A DNA stretch of 64,000 nt from Laceyella putida (GTDB lineage Bacteria > Bacillota > Bacilli > Thermoactinomycetales > Thermoactinomycetaceae). Below the pieces are notes generated by a model that ran no database searches, was not told the origin of the DNA, and saw only the letters and a list, made by a program, of their open reading frames with translations. Where the stretch lies: positions 124,001-188,000 of the forward strand of contig NZ_JBHTBW010000047.1 of the NCBI RefSeq assembly GCF_042665195.1, written 5' to 3'. Of the stretch, positions 41,552 through 50,314 are shown piece by piece (within the stretch, counting starts at the first letter, position 1; every line of letters starts with the position of its first letter). Both the position numbers and the translations under genes were made by a program.

Positions 41552-42361
41552 ATGGCACACCCTAAAATCGGCTTGGCTTTAAGCTCAGGCGGTGCGCGCG
41601 GGATGGCGCATCTAGGTGTCATCAAAGTGTTGAAAGAAGCGGGGATTGAAATTGATTATGTGGCGGGAAGCAGCATGGGGAGCATTGTTTCGGTGATTTT
41701 GGCCAACCGGTTGGATTTGGACCTGTCCGAAAAATTGGTGGCCGCATTGCGGATGAAGCAATGGATTGATCTAACGGTTCCCAAGATGGGATTTGTCACC
41801 GGGGAAAAGGTGACAGAGTTGATTCGCCTCTTGGCGCACAATAAGCGGATTGAAGAGTTGGCGATTCCCACCGCCATCGTGGCAACCGATTTGGTCAAAG
41901 GGGAACCGGTGGTGTTCAAAGAAGGGCCGATCCATTTGGCAGTGCGCGCCAGCATTGCGATTCCAGGCATATTTGAACCGGTGCGGTTAGAGAATCAAAT
42001 ATTGGTGGACGGCGGTGTCATCGACCGGGTTCCCGTATCCGTCGTGCGGGAGATGGGCGCCGATTTTGTGATTGCCGTCGATGTGATTCCGAGGGTAAAC
42101 AAGGCGAAGATCAAAAATATTTTCGATGTGATTGCACAAACTTTGGTTATCATGGAAAAAGAGATTACCAATCGTTGCTTGCCGATGGCGGATTTTTTGA
42201 TCCATCCGGATGTGGCGGATATTTCCCCGACGGCATTCAACCGCATGGATGAATGCATTAAGCGAGGAGAATTGGAAGCGCGGAAAATGCTTCCCCAGTT
42301 GCTGGAGTTAATTGAGAATTGGCAAGGAGAGAACACAAGAGATGAGTTTGAATCGGTCTAA
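41552..42361 (+). CDS. ylbK: Patatin-like phospholipase (YlbK/RssA family)
   Basis: 269 residues. An alpha/beta serine hydrolase with a Ser-Asp dyad: oxyanion loop SGGARGMAHLGV (near 12), nucleophile GSSMGS (near 39) and the catalytic Asp in VDGGVIDRVP (near 152). The physiological lipid or ester substrate is unknown. The start follows GGAGGGAGG. It overlaps ylbL by 20 bp. Confidence 0.92.
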   Translation: MAHPKIGLALSSGGARGMAHLGVIKVLKEAGIEIDYVAGSSMGSIVSVILANRLDLDLSEKLVAALRMKQWIDLTVPKMGFVTGEKVTELIRLLAHNKRIEELAIPTAIVATDLVKGEPVVFKEGPIHLAVRASIAIPGIFEPVRLENQILVDGGVIDRVPVSVVREMGADFVIAVDVIPRVNKAKIKNIFDVIAQTLVIMEKEITNRCLPMADFLIHPDVADISPTAFNRMDECIKRGELEARKMLPQLLELIENWQGENTRDEFESV

Positions 42362-43427
42362 TCAAAAAATCGTGGGGGTTATCGTCCTCTCGATCATTTG
42401 TCTCATTATGGGAGGCGCGTTCGTGATCCCGATTCCTTATTTTGCCATAGGGCCGGGCAAGGCGGTAGAAGTGCAACCCCTCGTAACGGTGGGAAAGGAA
42501 ACGGATGTGGGGGAAGGGAGTTTTATGCTGACCACCATCTCGATGAAGCAGGGATCTCCCTTTGATTTTCTGCTTGCCAGATGGACAGGCACCATCGAAT
42601 TGGTGCCGGAAGAACAAATCTTGGCGCAAGATGAGGATAAACAGGATTATCAGCGACGGCAAAAGGTAAATATGATGGAATCGCAAAATCAAGCCATTGT
42701 GGCGGCATATCATTATGCCAAACGACCGGTGACACAGAAGGTGCTGGGCATTGAAGTTGAGCGGGTTTTAAAGGAAGGGACCCCTCTCTTGCAAGAGGGG
42801 GATCTGATCATGCAGATGGACAGCCAGCCAGCCGCCTCGACGAAGAAGCTGATCGCTTACCTGAGCCGGAAGCGCCCGGGTGAACGCATTGCGCTGACCG
42901 TCCTGCGTGATGGCCAAAAGCGGAAGTTGCGGGTTCCTTTGGTTGCGCTGCCTGTGGATAAAGGGGAGAGACCGCGCGCTGGCTTGGGGATTGTTCCGGT
43001 GGAGAAAGTGAATGTGAAGACAACGCCTCCTGCCCGCATTGATGCCGGAGAGATTGGTGGGCCTTCCGCAGGACTCATGTTTACATTGGAGGTTTTAAAC
43101 CGTCTTGTGCCGGAAGATTTAACCCGTGGATATCGCATCGCGGGCACAGGAACCATTACGGCGGATGGCGAAGTAGGCCAGATTGGCGGAATTCAGCACA
43201 AAGTCGTGGCGGCTGATGAAGCAGGTGCGGAGCTGTTCTTTTGTCCCAAAGATATAAATCCAGAAGATCAGAACGAGAAAACCGCCAAAGATACAGTGAA
43301 ACGCTTAGGAATCAACATGAGAGTGATACCCGTAGCCAATTTGAATGAAGCGGTCCAAGCATTAAAAAAGTTACCGTTGCGGGAACGGGCATCTTTCAAG
43401 TCAAAAACATTGACAGGTGTTGCTTAA
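42342..43427 (+). CDS. ylbL: Membrane-anchored PDZ/Lon-like protease YlbL
   Basis: 361 residues. One N-terminal membrane helix (about 9-29) faces a PDZ domain outside the cell (VLGIEVERVLKEGTPLLQEGDLI) and a C-terminal Lon-type Ser-Lys protease domain: nucleophile in GGPSAGLMF (near 235) and the lysine in GGIQHKVVAADEAG (near 283). YlbL degrades the SOS division inhibitor YneA in B. subtilis. The ATG at 42342 follows AAGGAGAGAA, inside the end of the patatin gene. Confidence 0.93.
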   Translation: MSLNRSNQKIVGVIVLSIICLIMGGAFVIPIPYFAIGPGKAVEVQPLVTVGKETDVGEGSFMLTTISMKQGSPFDFLLARWTGTIELVPEEQILAQDEDKQDYQRRQKVNMMESQNQAIVAAYHYAKRPVTQKVLGIEVERVLKEGTPLLQEGDLIMQMDSQPAASTKKLIAYLSRKRPGERIALTVLRDGQKRKLRVPLVALPVDKGERPRAGLGIVPVEKVNVKTTPPARIDAGEIGGPSAGLMFTLEVLNRLVPEDLTRGYRIAGTGTITADGEVGQIGGIQHKVVAADEAGAELFFCPKDINPEDQNEKTAKDTVKRLGINMRVIPVANLNEAVQALKKLPLRERASFKSKTLTGVA

Positions 43428-43439
43428 GTGTCTTATAAT
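43410..43439 (+). promoter_or_regulatory. SigA promoter of yceD-rpmF
   Basis: Perfect TTGACA (43410-43415) and perfect TATAAT (43434-43439) with an 18-bp spacer, overlapping the last codons of ylbL and 29 bp before yceD. Confidence 0.88.
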
Positions 43440-43468
43440 AACCCTGTTTTTACACAAGGAGTGGAATC

Positions 43469-43987
43469 ATGCAGATTTCCCTGCACAAGTTGAACCAAGC
43501 AAAAGACGGGCAACTCGTGATGCACGAAACGGTTGATCTGGATACGATGCAAGGTGAAGTCCCAGGGCTGATCCGGCTAACGCCCGTTGAGGTCAAGGCC
43601 CGTGTGACTCGGCTCGATCCGCATCTGATCGAAGTGGATGCTGAAGAGAAAAGCAAGGCGGCCTTTACTTGTTCGCGTTGCTTGCAAGAATACGAAACGC
43701 CTGTTCATGTCAAGTGGACGGAGTTGTTCACGGATGAGGCGCATCGGGCCGTGGAGACAGAGGAGCAGGAGATTCATTATTTCGAAGGAAATGAGTTGGA
43801 TCTCTCACCGTATATACGGGAAGCGATTTTGCTCCAACTACCTTACATTCCGGTGTGTCGGGAAGATTGCAAAGGACTATGTCCGAAATGTGGCGTCAAT
43901 AAGAATGCCGATTCCTGCAATTGCCAAATCGAGAAGATTGATCCGCGTTTGGCGGCTTTGCAGGACTGGCTCGATCAGAACAAATAA
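43469..43987 (+). CDS. ylbN: YceD/DUF177-family protein (YlbN)
   Basis: 172 residues. Two cysteine pairs (CSRC near 67 and CREDCKGLCPKCG near 131) suggest metal binding. Family members are encoded next to rpmF in most bacteria and are linked to 23S rRNA levels. Here it is again directly upstream of rpmF. The start follows CAAGGAGTG. Confidence 0.93.
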   Translation: MQISLHKLNQAKDGQLVMHETVDLDTMQGEVPGLIRLTPVEVKARVTRLDPHLIEVDAEEKSKAAFTCSRCLQEYETPVHVKWTELFTDEAHRAVETEEQEIHYFEGNELDLSPYIREAILLQLPYIPVCREDCKGLCPKCGVNKNADSCNCQIEKIDPRLAALQDWLDQNK

Positions 43988-44043
43988 AAGACGTGTGAAA
44001 ACTTCCCGGTCTTATGTTACATTCTTATAGGGGGTGAAACAGC

Positions 44044-44226
44044 ATGGCAGTACCATTTAGACGCACTTCTAAAACTCGTAAGCGCAAACGTCGCACCCAC
44101 TTCAAACTCTCCGTACCAGGTATGGTCAATTGCCCACAATGCGGAGCGCCAAAGCTTTCCCATCGTGTGTGCAAAGAGTGTGGTTACTACAAAGGCTCCG
44201 AAGTTGAAGGCGTAGTGAACGAGTAA
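44044..44226 (+). CDS. rpmF: 50S ribosomal protein L32
   Basis: 60 residues: AVPFRRTSKTRKRKRRTHFK and two CxxC pairs (CPQC, CKEC), so it is the zinc-ribbon form. The start follows GGGGGGTGA. Co-transcribed with yceD and closed by a strong terminator. Confidence 0.97.
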   Translation: MAVPFRRTSKTRKRKRRTHFKLSVPGMVNCPQCGAPKLSHRVCKECGYYKGSEVEGVVNE

Positions 44227-44243
44227 TAGAGAGCCAACAAGAG

Positions 44244-44277
44244 AAGAGCCGACCCCATCGTCGGCTCTTTATTTTTC
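44244..44277 (+). terminator. Intrinsic terminator after rpmF
   Basis: AAGAGCCGAC/GTCGGCTCTT stem, 6-nt loop, then TATTTTT. Confidence 0.93.
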
Positions 44278-44279
44278 CA

Positions 44280-44308
44280 TTGTCCCACAAGCATTTTTTT
44301 TATATACT
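44280..44308 (+). promoter_or_regulatory. SigA promoter of the fapR operon
   Basis: TTGTCC (44280-44285), a 17-bp spacer and TATACT (44303-44308), immediately upstream of the FapR operator. Confidence 0.75.
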
Positions 44309-44311
44309 AAC

Positions 44312-44329
44312 TTAGTACCTGGTATTAGA
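44312..44329 (+). promoter_or_regulatory. FapR operator
   Basis: TTAGTACCTGGTATTAGA closely resembles the known Bacillus FapR box and forms an inverted repeat, TAGTACC/GGTATTA. It covers the expected transcription start, so FapR binding would block initiation, with malonyl-CoA relieving it. Confidence 0.88.
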
Positions 44330-44360
44330 ATGTGGTATTAAAAGAGAGGTGGGCTCCGCT

Positions 44361-44933
44361 ATGCGCATCCCAAAAAAAGAGAGACAACGGCAGATAGCTC
44401 AAGCCTTTCATGAGGATCCATTTTTGACGGATGAAGAGATGGCCAAACGGTGTAATGTAAGCATTCAAACGATTCGTCTGGATCGGGTCGAATTGGGGAT
44501 TCCTGAATTGCGGGAACGGATCAAGCACATGGCGGAGAACCACTTTGATCCAGTCAAGTCGCTTTTGCGGGAAGAAGTGATCGGGGAGATTGTCGATCTG
44601 CAGTTGGATCATAGTGGTGTATCCATTTTGGAAATAAACAGCGAACACGTATTTGCCCGCAATCAAATCGCCCGTGGGCACATCTTATTCGCGCAAGCCA
44701 ACTCGCTTGCGGTCGCCATTGTCAACGCCGAAGTGGCATTGACGGGGTCGGCTGGGATTCGCTTTGTGCGACCGGTCCGTTTAGGCGAGAAATGTATCGC
44801 ACACGCTAAAGTTATCAGAAAACAAATGATGAACAGTTTGCAGGTAGATGTGAAGACCAAAGTCAATGGGGAAATCGTCTTCCAAGGGATCTTTGATGTG
44901 TATTGCTTGGAAGAAGAGCGTGTGTCCATGTAA
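44361..44933 (+). CDS. fapR: Fatty-acid and phospholipid biosynthesis repressor FapR
   Basis: 190 residues. The N-terminal DeoR-like helix-turn-helix has DEEMAKRCNVSIQTIRLDRV; the C-terminal hot-dog domain binds malonyl-CoA (HVFARNQIARGHILFAQANS). It represses its own operon through the operator at 44312. I start at ATG 44361, matching the Bacillus protein; a GTG at 44349 is possible. Confidence 0.96.
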   Translation: MRIPKKERQRQIAQAFHEDPFLTDEEMAKRCNVSIQTIRLDRVELGIPELRERIKHMAENHFDPVKSLLREEVIGEIVDLQLDHSGVSILEINSEHVFARNQIARGHILFAQANSLAVAIVNAEVALTGSAGIRFVRPVRLGEKCIAHAKVIRKQMMNSLQVDVKTKVNGEIVFQGIFDVYCLEEERVSM

Positions 44934-44942
44934 GGAGGAGCA

Positions 44943-45935
44943 ATGATGCGGATTGCGATTGATGCACATGGTGGAGACCATGCTCCATTCGCCGTCATCG
45001 AAGGAGTGAAAATGGCCGCACGGGAGTGGCCGGATACCACCATTGTCCTGGTGGGATGCAGTGATAGCATCTTGCCGGAATCGATCCCGGGAATTGAATT
45101 TAGACAAGTGACGGAAATCATTGAACCAGAGGATGAACCTGTGCGGTCAGTGCGCCGGAAAAAAGATTCCTCCATCGTCGTTGGATGCCAGATGGTGAAA
45201 GAGAAGAAAGTGGACGCTTTTATCAGCGGTGGCAATACGGGTGCGTTAATGGCGGCTGGATTGTTTTACACCGGACGCTTGCCCGGAGTGGACCGTCCGG
45301 CATTGGCGCCGGTTCTCCCCACGCTGTCCGGAAAGGGGATTTTGGTGCTGGATGTGGGGGCCAATCCGGAGGCGCGGGCGGAGCATCTGCACCAATACGC
45401 CAGATTGGGCAGCGTGTATGCGGAGAAAGTGTTGGGTTTTGACGCGCCGCGCATAGGTTTGCTCAACATCGGGACGGAAGAGGGCAAAGGAACGGAATTG
45501 ACCAAATCGGCGTTCGCCCTGTTCCAGGCTGATGATGCGATCCGATTTATGGGAAATGTCGAGGCCCGCGACGTTTTATACGGGCCGTGTGAAGTACTCG
45601 TCTGTGACGGCTACAGCGGCAACATTTTGTTGAAGAATACGGAGGGGGTTGCCAAGGCGATATTTGATCGTTTGAAACAGGAACTCACCGCCAATCTTCT
45701 CAATAAGCTCGCTGCGGCCATCTTGAAACCGGGTTTGAAGCGCTTCGCCAAAGAGATGGATTACAAAGAGCATGGTGGAGCCCCTCTGTTGGGGTTAGCC
45801 GGGCCGATCATCAAAGCCCACGGGTCGTCTGATGCCACGGCGTTTTATAATGCGATTCGCCAAGCCCGCCGTTTTGTTGCGAACAATGTCATAGCTCAAA
45901 TGGAAGAAGAATTTTCTCGTGGGAGAGGAGAGTGA
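44943..45935 (+). CDS. plsX: Phosphate acyltransferase PlsX
   Basis: 330 residues. Makes acyl-phosphate from acyl-ACP, the first step of phospholipid synthesis with PlsY. RIAIDAHGGDHAP, AFISGGNTGALMAAGL, LLNIGTEEGKG and DGYSGNILLKNTEG are conserved. The start follows TAAGGAGGA, with two adjacent ATGs (44943, 44946). Confidence 0.96.
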   Translation: MMRIAIDAHGGDHAPFAVIEGVKMAAREWPDTTIVLVGCSDSILPESIPGIEFRQVTEIIEPEDEPVRSVRRKKDSSIVVGCQMVKEKKVDAFISGGNTGALMAAGLFYTGRLPGVDRPALAPVLPTLSGKGILVLDVGANPEARAEHLHQYARLGSVYAEKVLGFDAPRIGLLNIGTEEGKGTELTKSAFALFQADDAIRFMGNVEARDVLYGPCEVLVCDGYSGNILLKNTEGVAKAIFDRLKQELTANLLNKLAAAILKPGLKRFAKEMDYKEHGGAPLLGLAGPIIKAHGSSDATAFYNAIRQARRFVANNVIAQMEEEFSRGRGE

Positions 45936-45939
45936 CGGC

Positions 45940-46929
45940 GTGGAAGCAGTCGGAATCTTAGGGACGGGAGCCTATGTTCCAGAAAAAGTACTAACCAATG
46001 CCGATTTGGAAAAAATGGTTGATACCAACGATGAGTGGATTGTGTCGAGAACGGGGATTCGTGAGCGACGCATTGCCGCACCCGATCAGGCCTCATCCGA
46101 TTTGGCCGTCAAGGCGGCTGAACGAGCGCTCGTCCATGCGGGACTGACAGCGGATCAGCTTGACCTGATCATCGTGGCGACAGTCACCCCGGACATGGCC
46201 TTTCCGGCGACGGCATGCCTGGTTCAAGACCGGATCGGCGCGACCAAAGCGGCGACGTTTGACCTTTCGGCCGCCTGCACGGGATTCCTCTATGGGATAT
46301 CGACAGCGGCCCAGTTCATCAAGACCGGTGTGTATAAATACGCATTGGTGGTTGGGGTGGATTGCTTGTCGCGCATTGTGGACTGGTCAGACCGCAACAC
46401 CTGCGTCTTGTTTGGGGATGGCGCGGGAGCGGCTGTGCTTGGCCCGGTTGAAGAAGGATACGGCTTTCTCTCCTACGAACTGGGAGGTGACGGTTCGGGT
46501 GCGGAATTATTGAAACTCGAAGCGGGCGGCTCCCGCAAACCGGCGTCCGAACAAACGCTGCAGGAGCGTTTGCACTTCATTTTCATGAACGGGCGGGAAG
46601 TGTTTAAGTTTGCTGTCCGCGTGTTGGGCAATGCGACGGAAGAGGCGCTCAAAAAAGCGGGCTTGGGCAAAGAGGACATCGATTTCCTGGTTCCGCACCA
46701 AGCGAATATCCGCATCATCGAATCGGCGGTCAAGCGGGTTGGCCTGACTGAGGACAAGGTGATTGTCAACTTGGACCGCTATGGCAACATGTCTTCCGCG
46801 TCCGTGCCGGTGGCATTGGATGAAGCGGTGAAAACGGGCAGAATCAAAAAAGGGGATACGCTGGCTTTGTGCGGGTTTGGCGGCGGACTCACCTGGGGCG
46901 CGACGATCCTGAAATGGGCGCTAGACTAA
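45940..46929 (+). CDS. fabH: Beta-ketoacyl-ACP synthase III
   Basis: 329 residues. Starts fatty-acid chains by condensing acyl-CoA with malonyl-ACP. The Cys-His-Asn triad is seen in DLSAACTGF (near 111), PHQANIRI (near 255) and GNMSSAS (near 287). DEWIVSRTGIRERRI is also typical. The start GTG at 45940 follows GGGAGAGGAG, overlapping nothing; a GTG at 45919 lies inside plsX without a ribosome-binding site. In B. subtilis fabHA is outside this operon. Confidence 0.95.
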   Translation: MEAVGILGTGAYVPEKVLTNADLEKMVDTNDEWIVSRTGIRERRIAAPDQASSDLAVKAAERALVHAGLTADQLDLIIVATVTPDMAFPATACLVQDRIGATKAATFDLSAACTGFLYGISTAAQFIKTGVYKYALVVGVDCLSRIVDWSDRNTCVLFGDGAGAAVLGPVEEGYGFLSYELGGDGSGAELLKLEAGGSRKPASEQTLQERLHFIFMNGREVFKFAVRVLGNATEEALKKAGLGKEDIDFLVPHQANIRIIESAVKRVGLTEDKVIVNLDRYGNMSSASVPVALDEAVKTGRIKKGDTLALCGFGGGLTWGATILKWALD

Positions 46930-46942
46930 GTGGGAGGGGAAA

Positions 46943-47893
46943 ATGATGGGTAAAATCGCTTTTATCTTTCCGGGTCAAGGCTCGCAAAAAGTGGGAATGG
47001 GGCAAGATATTTACGAAAAAAGCGAGAAAGCCAAACAAATTTTCAATGAAGCGGATGAAGCGTTGGGATATGCTTTATCGGAATTATGCTTTCAGGGTCC
47101 AGAAGATACCTTGCGCTTGACAGCCAATACCCAGCCCGCGATTCTGACCACAAGCATCGCGCTGTTCCGCGCGCTTCAGGAGAAGCTCCCGCTCACACCC
47201 GATTTTGTTGCCGGGCATAGCTTGGGAGAATATTCCGCCTTGGTGGCGGCAGAAGCGCTCCGCTTCCGTGATGCGGTGACGACCGTACATAAACGCGGCA
47301 CCTACATGGAAGAAGCGGTGCCAGCGGGCTTGGGGGCCATGTCGGCGATCATGAATCTGAAACGCGACACGCTGGACGAGGTTTGCCGGAGTGTGTCCAA
47401 AGAAGGGCATGTGGTGGAGCCCGCCAATTATAACTCACCGGGACAAATCGTCATCTCCGGGCATGCCGAAGCGGTGAAAGAAGCGGGTGAAAAAGCCGCC
47501 GAAGCGGGAGCGAGACGGGTGATTCCGCTTTCGGTCAGCGGTCCCTTCCACTCTTCTCTGATGAAACCAGCCGGTGAGCGGCTTCAAACGGCACTCGATG
47601 AAGTGACCATTCAAGATGCGAAGGTGCCCGTTGTGGCCAATGTGACGGCAGAAGCGGCCCGACAAGCGGGAGACATTAGAGAACTATTGGTAAAACAAGT
47701 GGCTTCGCCCGTATTGTGGGAGGATAGTGTACGGTTTATGCTGGATCAAGGAGTAACTACTTTCGTGGAGATCGGCGCCGGCAATGTCCTTTCCGGTCTG
47801 GTGAAAAAAGTGGACCGCAAGGTGAAGACGATCTCGATTCAAGATATGGAGACGTTGGAACAGGCGCTTACTCAACTTCAATCACTTGATTAA
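46943..47893 (+). CDS. fabD: Malonyl-CoA:ACP transacylase
   Basis: 316 residues. Charges ACP with malonate. FIFPGQGSQKVGMG opens the protein; the nucleophile elbow GHSLGEYSALVAA is near residue 90; VSGPFHSSLM carries the catalytic His near 200. The start follows GGGAGGGG. Confidence 0.97.
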   Translation: MMGKIAFIFPGQGSQKVGMGQDIYEKSEKAKQIFNEADEALGYALSELCFQGPEDTLRLTANTQPAILTTSIALFRALQEKLPLTPDFVAGHSLGEYSALVAAEALRFRDAVTTVHKRGTYMEEAVPAGLGAMSAIMNLKRDTLDEVCRSVSKEGHVVEPANYNSPGQIVISGHAEAVKEAGEKAAEAGARRVIPLSVSGPFHSSLMKPAGERLQTALDEVTIQDAKVPVVANVTAEAARQAGDIRELLVKQVASPVLWEDSVRFMLDQGVTTFVEIGAGNVLSGLVKKVDRKVKTISIQDMETLEQALTQLQSLD

Positions 47894-47915
47894 AAGGCAG
47901 TGGGGGGACCCGAAT

Positions 47916-48659
47916 ATGTTAAACGGTAAAACTGCGGTGGTAACAGGCGGTTCGCGCGGGATTGGACGTGCGATCGCAACAGCATTGGCGGAAGCGGGTG
48001 CGGATGTCGCCATCTTCTACGCCGGGAATCATGCGGCAGCGGAAGAAACGATGCAAGCAGTAAAAGCTACGGGACGCCAAGGGCTTGCCCTCAAAGTGGA
48101 TGTGTCTGACAGTCAACAAGTGGATGCGGCCATGAAAGAAGTGCAGTCCACCTTTGGACGGATTGATATCTTGGTGAATAACGCAGGCATAACCCGGGAT
48201 AATCTGCTGATGCGCATCAAGGAAGAAGATTGGGACCAAGTGATCAACACCAATCTCAAGGGTGTCTTCCTATGCACCAAAGCGGTGATCCGTCCCATGA
48301 TGAAACAAAAAAGCGGACGCATCATCAATATCAGCTCCGTTGTGGGCTTGGCGGGGAATCCTGGACAAGCGAACTATGTGGCGGCGAAAGCGGGCGTGAT
48401 CGGACTCACCAAAACGACCGCCAAAGAATTGGCGAGCCGTGGAATCACCGTGAATGCGATTGCGCCGGGCTTTATTACCACGGATATGACGGCGGTCCTC
48501 GATGAAGAATTGAAGAAGCAAATGCTCTCCGAGATTCCGCTCGGCTTCTTCGGCGAGCCAAGAGATATCGCGGAGGCGGTCAAATTCTTGGCTTCTGAGA
48601 GTGGACGCTATATCACCGGGCAAACTATCCAAGTGGATGGCGGCATGGTGATGAGCTGA
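47916..48659 (+). CDS. fabG: 3-oxoacyl-ACP reductase
   Basis: 247 residues, short-chain dehydrogenase. NADPH-binding TGGSRGIGRA near 9, NNAG near 88, Ser in INISSVVG near 141 and YVAAKAG with the Tyr-Lys pair near 154. The ATG at 47916 follows GGGGGGAC; an upstream frame from 47886 overlaps fabD and is not used. Confidence 0.97.
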   Translation: MLNGKTAVVTGGSRGIGRAIATALAEAGADVAIFYAGNHAAAEETMQAVKATGRQGLALKVDVSDSQQVDAAMKEVQSTFGRIDILVNNAGITRDNLLMRIKEEDWDQVINTNLKGVFLCTKAVIRPMMKQKSGRIINISSVVGLAGNPGQANYVAAKAGVIGLTKTTAKELASRGITVNAIAPGFITTDMTAVLDEELKKQMLSEIPLGFFGEPRDIAEAVKFLASESGRYITGQTIQVDGGMVMS

Positions 48660-48667
48660 GATCCACA

Positions 48668-48696
48668 TTGCTTGTTAAAGAGTTGTGCCTTATAAT
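48668..48696 (+). promoter_or_regulatory. Possible internal promoter of acpP
   Basis: TATAAT (48691-48696) preceded at 17 bp by TTGCTT (48668-48673) in the fabG-acpP gap. A private promoter would fit the high demand for ACP. Confidence 0.55.
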
Positions 48697-48716
48697 ACTG
48701 AAGGGAGGTGAAAGGC

Positions 48717-48950
48717 ATGGCAGATACGTTGGAGCGTGTAAAGAAAATTATCGTTGAACGCTTGGATGTGGATGCAGCGGAAGTGACACTGGAAGCTTCC
48801 ATCAAAGAAGACTTGGGAGCCGACTCCCTGGACGTTGTAGACCTCATCATGGAACTGGAAGATGAGTTTGATTTGGAGATCAGCGATGATGAAGCTGCTA
48901 AAATCTCCACCGTTGGAGATATTGTAGAATACATCAGCAAACATAACTAA
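48717..48950 (+). CDS. acpP: Acyl carrier protein
   Basis: 77 residues, acidic. The phosphopantetheine attachment serine is in GADSLDVVDLI (near residue 37). The start at 48717 follows AGGGAGGTGA. It is followed by a long palindromic terminator. Confidence 0.98.
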   Translation: MADTLERVKKIIVERLDVDAAEVTLEASIKEDLGADSLDVVDLIMELEDEFDLEISDDEAAKISTVGDIVEYISKHN

Positions 48951-48971
48951 TCGCTTTCTTCATACTTACTA

Positions 48972-49007
48972 ATATAAAGTCCCGCTCCCTGTTGCGGGAC
49001 TTTATAT
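48972..49007 (+). terminator. Intrinsic terminator after acpP
   Basis: A perfect 14-bp stem (ATATAAAGTCCCGC/GCGGGACTTTATAT) with an 8-nt loop. The T tract is interrupted, so some read-through into fabF is likely. Confidence 0.8.
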
Positions 49008-49057
49008 ACACAACGTACTTAAGCGTATCAGCTATGTCGAGGAAAGGCGGTGGACAG

Positions 49058-50302
49058 GTGAAAAAACGGGTTGTGATCACCGGTCTTGGAATTATTTCTC
49101 CCCTTGGTAACGATGTAAATACATTCTGGAATCGTCTGATCGCGGGTGAATCGGGAGTGGGCAACATCACTCATTTTGACGCGACAGACTATGCGGTTCG
49201 GATTGCCGCAGAGGTCAAGGACTTTGACCCTCTGAATTATATAGATAAGAAAGAAGCGCGCCGTATGGACCGGTTCGTGCAATTTGCGGTGGGAGCCGCC
49301 AAACAGGCGTTGCAACATGCGGAATTGGACATGGAAAAAGTGGACGCAACCCGCGTTGGGGTCTATGTCGGCTCGGGCATTGGAGGATTGGCGACTCTGG
49401 AGGATCAACACCGCGTGTTGATGGAGCGTGGCCCACGCCGGGTGAGCCCATTCTTCGTGCCAATGATGATTGCCAACATGGCTTCGGGGATGGTTTCCAT
49501 CCATACGGGTGCCAAAGGGCCCAACAGTGCGGCGATATCGGCTTGCGCAACGGGAACGCACTGCGTTGGGGATGCCTTTAAAATGTTGCAGCGCGGCGAT
49601 GCGGATGTGATGCTGGCGGGCGGAACGGAAGCGACGATTCTGCCAATGGCCATCGCTGGGTTTACCGCGATGGGTGCGCTATCGTCCCGCAATGATGATC
49701 CGCAAAAGGCGAGTCGTCCGTTTGACCGTGACCGTGACGGCTTCGTCATGGGCGAAGGTTCAACCGTATTGGTTCTGGAAACGTTGGAACATGCGCAAAA
49801 ACGCGGTGCCAATATCATCGCCGAAGTAGTGGGATATGGCATGACGGCCGATGCTTATCACATCACCAGCCCAGACCCGGAGGGGGATGGGGCGAAGCGC
49901 AGCATGTTGATGGCAGTGGCCGATGCCGGCCTGAACCCAAACGAAATTGATTACATCAACGCACACGGTACCTCGACCGATTACAATGATAAGTTTGAGA
50001 CCATGGCGATTAAAGCGGCGTTTGGTGAACATGCGAACAAACTGGCAATCAGTTCAACTAAATCGATGATGGGTCACTTGTTGGGTGCGGCAGGGGCGAT
50101 TGAAGCGGCTGTGCTTGCGCTCACACTGAAAGAACAAATCATTCCGCCAACGATTAACTTGGAAAACCAAGACCCTGACTGTGATTTGGATTATGTGCCA
50201 AATGAAGCGCGCAAAGCGCGCGTCCGTGCGGCGATATCCAACTCGCTCGGCTTTGGTGGACATAATGCCACGATTTGCATCAAAGAGTTTGCGGAAGCGT
50301 AA
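49058..50302 (+). CDS. fabF: Beta-ketoacyl-ACP synthase II
   Basis: 414 residues. Elongates acyl-ACP chains. The Cys-His-His triad is in SACATGTHCVGDA (near 164), NAHGTSTDYND (near 304) and SMMGHLLGAAGAIEA (near 340). I use GTG at 49058 (KKRVVITGLG), 5 nt after AAAGGCGGTGG; an ATG at 49034 would add eight residues. In B. subtilis fabF is elsewhere; here it completes the cluster. Confidence 0.96.
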   Translation: MKKRVVITGLGIISPLGNDVNTFWNRLIAGESGVGNITHFDATDYAVRIAAEVKDFDPLNYIDKKEARRMDRFVQFAVGAAKQALQHAELDMEKVDATRVGVYVGSGIGGLATLEDQHRVLMERGPRRVSPFFVPMMIANMASGMVSIHTGAKGPNSAAISACATGTHCVGDAFKMLQRGDADVMLAGGTEATILPMAIAGFTAMGALSSRNDDPQKASRPFDRDRDGFVMGEGSTVLVLETLEHAQKRGANIIAEVVGYGMTADAYHITSPDPEGDGAKRSMLMAVADAGLNPNEIDYINAHGTSTDYNDKFETMAIKAAFGEHANKLAISSTKSMMGHLLGAAGAIEAAVLALTLKEQIIPPTINLENQDPDCDLDYVPNEARKARVRAAISNSLGFGGHNATICIKEFAEA

Positions 50303-50314
50303 GGGGATGAACAC

